Below are positions 59,392-64,000 of a stretch of 64,000 nt of DNA, in pieces. The DNA is from MWAR01 sp035388825 (lineage in GTDB: Bacteria > Muiribacteriota > Ozemobacteria > Ozemobacterales > Ozemobacteraceae), in NCBI GenBank assembly GCA_035388825.1, contig DAOOQQ010000002.1:62001-126000 (forward strand). The letters run 5' to 3'. A model generated the notes under the pieces. That model had not been told where the DNA came from and ran no database searches. It worked only from the letters and a program-made list of their open reading frames with translations. Made by a program: the position numbers and the translations under genes. Positions within the stretch are counted from its first letter, which is position 1; the number at the start of each line of letters is the position of its first letter.

Positions 59392-61371
59392 TCAGGCCTG
59401 CGGGGTGCTGATGACGTTTCCGCCCTTCGCGATGGCGTCCTGAAGTTGCTTTTCGGCAGCCTCGACGAACTGCTCGAGGCTCATCGCCTGGTCGTAAGAC
59501 ACGAGGCCGATACTGGCCGTGACCTGGATCTCGACGGCCTTGTGCATCAGCTTCTGCGCGGGAATGGCGGTCCGGAGCTTTTCGGCGACGATCATCGCGC
59601 CGTCGAGGCCGGTATCCGACAGGATGATGGCGAACTTGTCCCCGCCGATGCGGCAGGCGATGTCGTTGAACCGGATCTGACGCCGGATCAGGGCCCCGGT
59701 GCGCGACAGCACGGCATCCCCCGTCTCGTCTCCGAACTCGGCGTTGATCGATTCGAACTTGTCCATGTCGAGCATCAATAGGGACAGCGGGGATTTCACG
59801 CGGCGCGAGCGGGAGATCTCCTGCGACAGCCGCATCTTGAAATAGTGTGCCGTATACAATTTCGTCAGCCCGTCCGAGATGCCGAGCTTGTAGAGATTGG
59901 CGTTCTTGAGCGCGATGCCGAGCTGCGCGCTGAGGAGCTGGGCGAGATGGAAGTCGCGTTCGGTCAGCTCCTGGCCGTCGGTGCGGTCGGTCATGCTGAT
60001 CAGGCCGAGCACCTCGTCCTGGACGATGATGGGGATCACGATGAACGAGTTCGACGTATAGGTCGAGGCCCGGGAGAACTGGAACCGCTTCTCGTGGGCG
60101 AGATCCGGGACGAACAACGGCTCCATCTTCTGGATGACGTACCGCGAGATCGGGGACGACCACATGTCGAGGACGAGCGGCAGCGGCCGGTTCGTCTGGC
60201 AGATCGTGTACCGGTTCTCGTGCGGGTCGAGCACCGACAGCGAGAACTTGCCGATCTTCATCACGTTGCCGAAGATGCGTTCCACCGTGAAGGGCAGATT
60301 CTCCATCTCGAGCTCGGAGGAGATCGTCTGGCTGGCCTCGCGCACGGCGCCCAGTTCCCGGACGTTCTGATCGAGTTCCTGGTTCGTCGCCTTGAGCTGC
60401 TCGAGCAGCCGGAAGGTGTTGATAGCTGACGATATATTTCTCGCAAGCGTCGTCATGATGTCGCCGTCATACGACTCTTTCTCTTCGGTGCGGAAGCTGT
60501 TGCCGAGCATCAGGATGCCGAGCACCTCGCTGTCGACGCGGAGCAGGTAGCAGCCGGCGACCTCGTCCTTCGAGAAGATGTTGGGAATCTCGGGGTTCAG
60601 GGCGAGAAGCTGCTCGGTGATCTCGAGAGAGTCGCGCTGCATCATCTGCTGAAGCGCTTGAGCCGGGATCCTGAACTTCGGCAGCCGCTCCCGCGTGCGC
60701 AGCTTGATGTCGACCCCGCTGACCATCAGCTCTTTGGCGGGCTCGTGAATGAAGATGGCCCCGCGCGAGATGCCCAGGGTGCCGAGCATGATGCGCAGCA
60801 TCGAGCGAAGACCGGTTTCGAGATCGCGGTTCTGGCAGAGGAAGGAGCTCAGGTCGAGGAAGCTGCCGAGAATGTATTTGAGACGCTCGATGCGCTTGCG
60901 TTCGCGCACGATGTCGCCCACATCCTGGGGGTCGACCTGGAGCCGCTTCTTCACCATCTTGATGAGCGTGCCCGAAGGCGGGAACGAGGCGACCTCGCAG
61001 CCGTCCATCAGTTTTTCCATCAGCATGAGACCCCAGCCGCGCTTGTAGGAGGATTTCAGCTTTTTCTTGATGTCGGGCTTCTCGACCGTCGCGGGGTCGA
61101 ACCCCGAGCCGAAGTCGCGCACCTCGATCGTCAGCGTTTCCGGCCCGGCCGTGAATGCCGTGTAGATCTCCTGCGTCGTGTCGGGCTGGCCTTTGGGGGC
61201 GTGCTCTTTGGCGTTGATCAGCGCCTCGATGAACGCGAGCCGCATCTCGTCGATCGATTCCGGAAGAAATCCGCACTTCTTCGCGAACGTCTCGAGATAC
61301 TCGCAGGCTTCGAGTTCTGAATCCCGCTCGTTGGCGACCTTCAGAAACAGGTGTTTGATCATCGACGGCAC
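59392..61371 (-). CDS. RsbW-like/GAF/GAF/GGDEF-type signalling protein
   Basis: A 659-residue cytoplasmic protein starting at GTG 61371 after AAGGAGG. Residues 1-150 are an RsbW/SpoIIAB-type HATPase (FIEALINAKEHA, VRDFGSGFDP, RGWGLMLMEKLMDG). GAF domains follow at about 170-325 and 345-500. Residues 505-655 are a GGDEF fold (DGLTKLYTAHYFKMRL, LMLDMDKFESINAEFGDETG), but the signature reads GGDKF (about 575), with Lys for the catalytic Glu, so cyclic di-GMP synthesis is doubtful. It may be a ligand-gated switch. Transcribed from an extended -10 promoter at 61441. Confidence 0.88.
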   Translation of the reverse strand: MPSMIKHLFLKVANERDSELEACEYLETFAKKCGFLPESIDEMRLAFIEALINAKEHAPKGQPDTTQEIYTAFTAGPETLTIEVRDFGSGFDPATVEKPDIKKKLKSSYKRGWGLMLMEKLMDGCEVASFPPSGTLIKMVKKRLQVDPQDVGDIVRERKRIERLKYILGSFLDLSSFLCQNRDLETGLRSMLRIMLGTLGISRGAIFIHEPAKELMVSGVDIKLRTRERLPKFRIPAQALQQMMQRDSLEITEQLLALNPEIPNIFSKDEVAGCYLLRVDSEVLGILMLGNSFRTEEKESYDGDIMTTLARNISSAINTFRLLEQLKATNQELDQNVRELGAVREASQTISSELEMENLPFTVERIFGNVMKIGKFSLSVLDPHENRYTICQTNRPLPLVLDMWSSPISRYVIQKMEPLFVPDLAHEKRFQFSRASTYTSNSFIVIPIIVQDEVLGLISMTDRTDGQELTERDFHLAQLLSAQLGIALKNANLYKLGISDGLTKLYTAHYFKMRLSQEISRSRRVKSPLSLLMLDMDKFESINAEFGDETGDAVLSRTGALIRRQIRFNDIACRIGGDKFAIILSDTGLDGAMIVAEKLRTAIPAQKLMHKAVEIQVTASIGLVSYDQAMSLEQFVEAAEKQLQDAIAKGGNVISTPQA

Positions 61372-61440
61372 GCGCGCCCTCCTTGAATTTCACGGACGCT
61401 CCAAGATCGGTTCCCGTCCGTGGCGGCAACAAGATGCCAC

Positions 61441-61449
61441 AGTATACCA
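61441..61449 (-). promoter_or_regulatory. extended -10 promoter for the GGDEF-type gene
   Basis: Minus strand TGG-TATACT (-10 at 61441-61446); TTGACG lies 20 bases upstream, longer than usual. Predicted leader about 65 bases. The 61372-61653 gap shows nothing else. Confidence 0.5.
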
Positions 61450-61704
61450 TGACATGTTCCGAAAAACGTCAAATCTCTTCGCCCCCGCACGACACCCCTG
61501 GCCATTGGCATCGAGTCATTGGAACTGACAGCGGGGTTGCACAGCTCAGGAGCCCTGCCACGGATGTTGACGCACGGGAGGCGGGCCGGGTTCATTCTCG
61601 AATCGTGCCGGCCTCTTCCGTAACCAGAACCGTGTCACCTGCCGATAGAGAGGTTGTATGACATCCTGGTCGATCCTGAATGGACCATCGAGGGGGGCTT
61701 TCCC

Positions 61705-63546
61705 ATGGAAGAAGTGGCGATCGTCAATCCGAATCCGGTGAAAACCGTCGTGAATCCCGCTCCAAAACCTCCGGTGAAACACAAACCCGCCGGCACATTC
61801 GTGAACTTCTTTCTGATGATGCCGCTGGCGATCATCGTGCTGCTCCAGGGCTTCTTTTTCGGCAAGCTCGTGGGCGGCTACACGAGCCTCCCGGTCTTCA
61901 CCATCCAGTCGTATGTCTTCCTGGGCGGGCTGGGCGTCGTGATGCTGCTGATGCACTTCATGATGCGCTCGATCATCTACACCTCGCTGTTCGGCTTCAT
62001 GATGGTGTCGGGCGTCTTTTACGCCTGGTTCGGCGACTTCTGGACCCCCTTCATGAACAACTGGCGCGAAATTCTCGGCATCATGAAAACAGCCTGGTCG
62101 AAGAAGGACATCCCCTTCCCGATCCTGATGTCAGGCGGCATCACCCTGATCCTCGCCGCGATGACCTGTCTGAACTTCTTCCTCTCGCTGTTCGTGAAAT
62201 ACTTTTTCGAGGTGCTGTTCGGCAGCGAGTGGGCCGACGGCCGCAAATTCGGCTATGGCGCCGCCATCCTTCTGATGCTCGGCCTGCACGTCGGGTTCGG
62301 GGCATTCGCCGGGGAAGCGGGCAGCCGCGTTCTCTGGTCATCCACCGACCTGTATGCGCCGCTCGAGGAGTATCTCGCACGCATCCCGAGCGCCTCGCTG
62401 TATGGCTCCGAGCACGTCTGGACCTATGACACCTCGGTCGCGAAAGCGATCAAGGGCTCCGGCGGAAGCCTGATCCGGTCGAAACCGGAACAGGGATACA
62501 TTCCGGCCCCTGCCTGGATCAAGGCCGACCAGCCCTTCGTTCCGACCAGGCAGGGACTCGTCTGCTTCGACAAGGATCTTCTCACGACGAGCTGGACCTG
62601 CAACTGGCCCGGCAAGCTGCCAGGCCTCGAACTCCCTCCCGAAGAGGCGAATCCCGATGCCGGCATTCCGATGCTGATCCGGCCAGATGTGGCACCGGGG
62701 CTGGTCCTGGTGATGTTCGATTACGGCTACTGGGGCGCCATCTCGCTCAAGACCGGCCAGTTCCTCTGGATCAAGTCGATCGACGCGACGCAGCGCATCA
62801 ACCGCTACTTCACCGAGGATTTCCTGCGATCGCCGTATGTGGCCTTCGCGAACAACACCCTCGTCTTCGCCTGCCAGAACGCCCGCATCACCGCCCTCAA
62901 GGCGGATACCGGCGAACAGCTCTGGGAATACCAGCACAAGGATACGAAATACTCGGGAAAAGGCCAGCGCGCGCTGCTCGGCGTTTCCGGCGACCGGCTG
63001 TATGCCGGCTTCATCTCCGGCGCCGTGCTCACGTTTGACCTCGCGAAGGGAACGAAAATCTACGAAGCGCGCGGGGCCGACTGGCATCCGGTGTCGGCTC
63101 CCGTCGTGATGAAGGACGAGTGCGCCTTCCTCTCGGAAAACGGCGAATACGTCCGGGTGCAGCTCGACGGAGGTCGCGTCACGACGCGTCGGATGGTGAT
63201 GGAAAACCGACTGCCGCTGATGCCCGCCGCGGTCGATCTCGCCAGCGGCTACATCGGGTATCGGGACGTGCTGTGGAAGGTCGATGCCGAAACCGGCCGG
63301 TTCGAGAAGGCACGCGAGTTCTCCAAGCATCTGTTTGCTGCGGGCCCCGTGTTCGACGAGAAGATGCTGTATGTCGGCACGCAGGACGGCTGGGTGTTCG
63401 GTCTCAACCGCGAGAGCTTCGACGAGAAGTGGCGCGTCCACGTCGGCGGTGAGCTGACCGAGGAGTCGATCGTTCTCGCGGAGTTCGGGATCCTGGTGCG
63501 CACGAAATCGGGATCGATCTTCTGTCTCAAAAAAGGCGCAGAATAA
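61705..63546 (+). CDS. membrane protein with PQQ-like beta-propeller
   Basis: A 613-residue protein from ATG 61705 (GAGGGGGG upstream); ATG 61654 with GAGAGG is also possible. Residues 30-60, 65-95, 100-120, 145-170 and 200-225 are membrane helices (FFLMMPLAIIVLLQGFFFG). From about 270 a repeat of W-containing strands runs to the end (GAISLKTGQFLWIKSI, ITALKADTGEQLWEYQH, LWKVDAETGRFEKAREF, WVFGLNRESFDEKWRVHV), the pattern of PQQ/BamB-type propellers. The propeller lies outside the membrane and may be a scaffold. No PQQ enzyme residues recognised. Confidence 0.8.
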   Translation: MEEVAIVNPNPVKTVVNPAPKPPVKHKPAGTFVNFFLMMPLAIIVLLQGFFFGKLVGGYTSLPVFTIQSYVFLGGLGVVMLLMHFMMRSIIYTSLFGFMMVSGVFYAWFGDFWTPFMNNWREILGIMKTAWSKKDIPFPILMSGGITLILAAMTCLNFFLSLFVKYFFEVLFGSEWADGRKFGYGAAILLMLGLHVGFGAFAGEAGSRVLWSSTDLYAPLEEYLARIPSASLYGSEHVWTYDTSVAKAIKGSGGSLIRSKPEQGYIPAPAWIKADQPFVPTRQGLVCFDKDLLTTSWTCNWPGKLPGLELPPEEANPDAGIPMLIRPDVAPGLVLVMFDYGYWGAISLKTGQFLWIKSIDATQRINRYFTEDFLRSPYVAFANNTLVFACQNARITALKADTGEQLWEYQHKDTKYSGKGQRALLGVSGDRLYAGFISGAVLTFDLAKGTKIYEARGADWHPVSAPVVMKDECAFLSENGEYVRVQLDGGRVTTRRMVMENRLPLMPAAVDLASGYIGYRDVLWKVDAETGRFEKAREFSKHLFAAGPVFDEKMLYVGTQDGWVFGLNRESFDEKWRVHVGGELTEESIVLAEFGILVRTKSGSIFCLKKGAE

Positions 63547-63560
63547 TATAGCTCCATATA

Positions 63561-63596
63561 CGAATCGGCCCCGGGTTTTCACCCGGGGCCGATTCG
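63561..63596. terminator. bidirectional intrinsic terminator
   Basis: Sixteen-base perfect stem (63561-63576 with 63581-63596), loop TTTC, between convergent genes. Confidence 0.8.
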
Positions 63597-63609
63597 TTTC
63601 GAGAGCAGG

Positions 63610-64000
63610 TCACTTCCCGTCTTTTTTCACGGTGTTGAGCTGCTTCTGACAGTATTCGATGCGCTCTTCGGTCAGCTTTTTCATCGTCGTGTCGGGATTG
63701 AACTCGAGATACTTGCGGTAATTGTCGAGGGCATCCCGGAACTGGCCCTTGAAGCCGTACACCGAGGCAATGTTGTAGTAGGCGTCGGCGAACTGCGGCT
63801 CGAACAGGATGGCCTTCTTGTAGAACTCGATCGCGCGATCATTCTCGTCGAGCTGGTAGTAGGCGATCCCGAGGTTGTTGCAGATCTTGGCCTGTTTTGG
63901 AGCGGATTTGAGGGCTTCCTTCCAGTTGGAGATCGCATCCTGGATCTTCCCCATCTTGAACAGGCAGTTGCCCATGTTGTTCAGGATCTCGGCATTGCGC
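63610..64000 (-). CDS. TPR-repeat protein (5' end outside the window)
   Basis: The last 130 codons of a larger gene, ending with a TAA/TGA-type stop at 63610 and open to base 64000. Three to four TPR units are visible: ILNNMGNCLFKMGKIQDAIS, NNLGIAYYQLDENDRAIEFY and YNIASVYGFKGQFRDALDNY, then a charged tail (QLNTVKKDGK). TPR proteins mediate protein-protein contacts; the role cannot be told from this fragment. Confidence 0.85.
   Translation of the reverse strand, partial: RNAEILNNMGNCLFKMGKIQDAISNWKEALKSAPKQAKICNNLGIAYYQLDENDRAIEFYKKAILFEPQFADAYYNIASVYGFKGQFRDALDNYRKYLEFNPDTTMKKLTEERIEYCQKQLNTVKKDGK

Noticed and set aside
1..64000. CRISPR array, prophage or transposase
   Set aside because: No direct-repeat array with regular spacers, no integrase or transposase, and no phage structural gene seen.

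Overview
The window comes from a GC-rich, diderm bacterium. An outer-membrane beta-barrel protein and many signal peptides point to two membranes. The aldehyde:ferredoxin oxidoreductase and radical SAM enzymes suggest an anaerobic or microaerophilic life, and an LL-diaminopimelate aminotransferase suggests the DapL route to lysine and peptidoglycan. No rRNA or other phylogenetic marker that I can place by eye is present. An uncultured lineage such as Riflebacteria/Ozemobacteria would fit, but that is a guess. Genes are dense, often overlap by ATGA/GTGA, and use AAGGAG/GGAGG ribosome sites. Many promoters are recognisable, often as TTGnnn-17-TATAnT or an extended TGG-TATAAT/TATACT.

Layout. 1-3346 (minus): a type II secretion/type IV pilus-like module, one ATPase followed by two tandem GspF-type platform proteins. 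3394-5536: a DUF3592 membrane protein and a divergent orphan protein. 5612-10871 (minus): a peptide-utilisation operon of OPT transporter, secreted M3 peptidase and tripeptidase PepT. 11105-14919 (plus): a small membrane protein, an amidohydrolase, a secreted protein and DapL. 14996-18871: five small secreted proteins of unknown function, one with an SH3b-like domain. 18970-21483: a sugar-nucleotidyltransferase fused to a degenerate phosphomannomutase domain. 21551-31740 (minus): dnaE followed by an outer-membrane propeller/barrel protein, a small membrane protein, a NAGPA-type glycosidase, a YgiQ radical SAM protein and a GNAT acetyltransferase. 31866-32789: secreted endonuclease I.

32979-36645 holds a ClpB-like AAA+ protein without an N-domain, overlapping a dynamin-like membrane GTPase. 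36935-40153 holds a secreted phospholipase D-type protein and a zinc-ribbon membrane protein with a signal-peptidase-like domain. 40237-44849 is a histidine kinase, response regulator and hybrid kinase set. 44850-47638 (minus) is a tungsten-type aldehyde oxidoreductase with its own MoaD-like and ThiF-like proteins. 48406-50120 is a secreted four-CxxC protein overlapping a SPASM radical SAM enzyme. A Spy-like coiled-coil protein and tRNA-Asn follow.

52661-56912 is the most unusual stretch. Two divergent genes, an NapH-like Fe-S membrane protein with an HMA-like tail and a 931-residue fusion of an AbiEi-antitoxin-like core, helical repeats and a winged helix, are bracketed by perfect 19-bp inverted repeats. 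The window ends with a subtilase-like protein lacking catalytic residues, an RsbW-like/GAF/GAF/GGDEF regulator with GGDKF in place of GGDEF, a membrane-anchored propeller protein and a partial TPR protein.

Two themes recur. Several proteins keep an enzyme fold but seem to have lost catalytic residues. A dispersed palindrome built around GTAGGGGCGG occurs three times in intergenic DNA.
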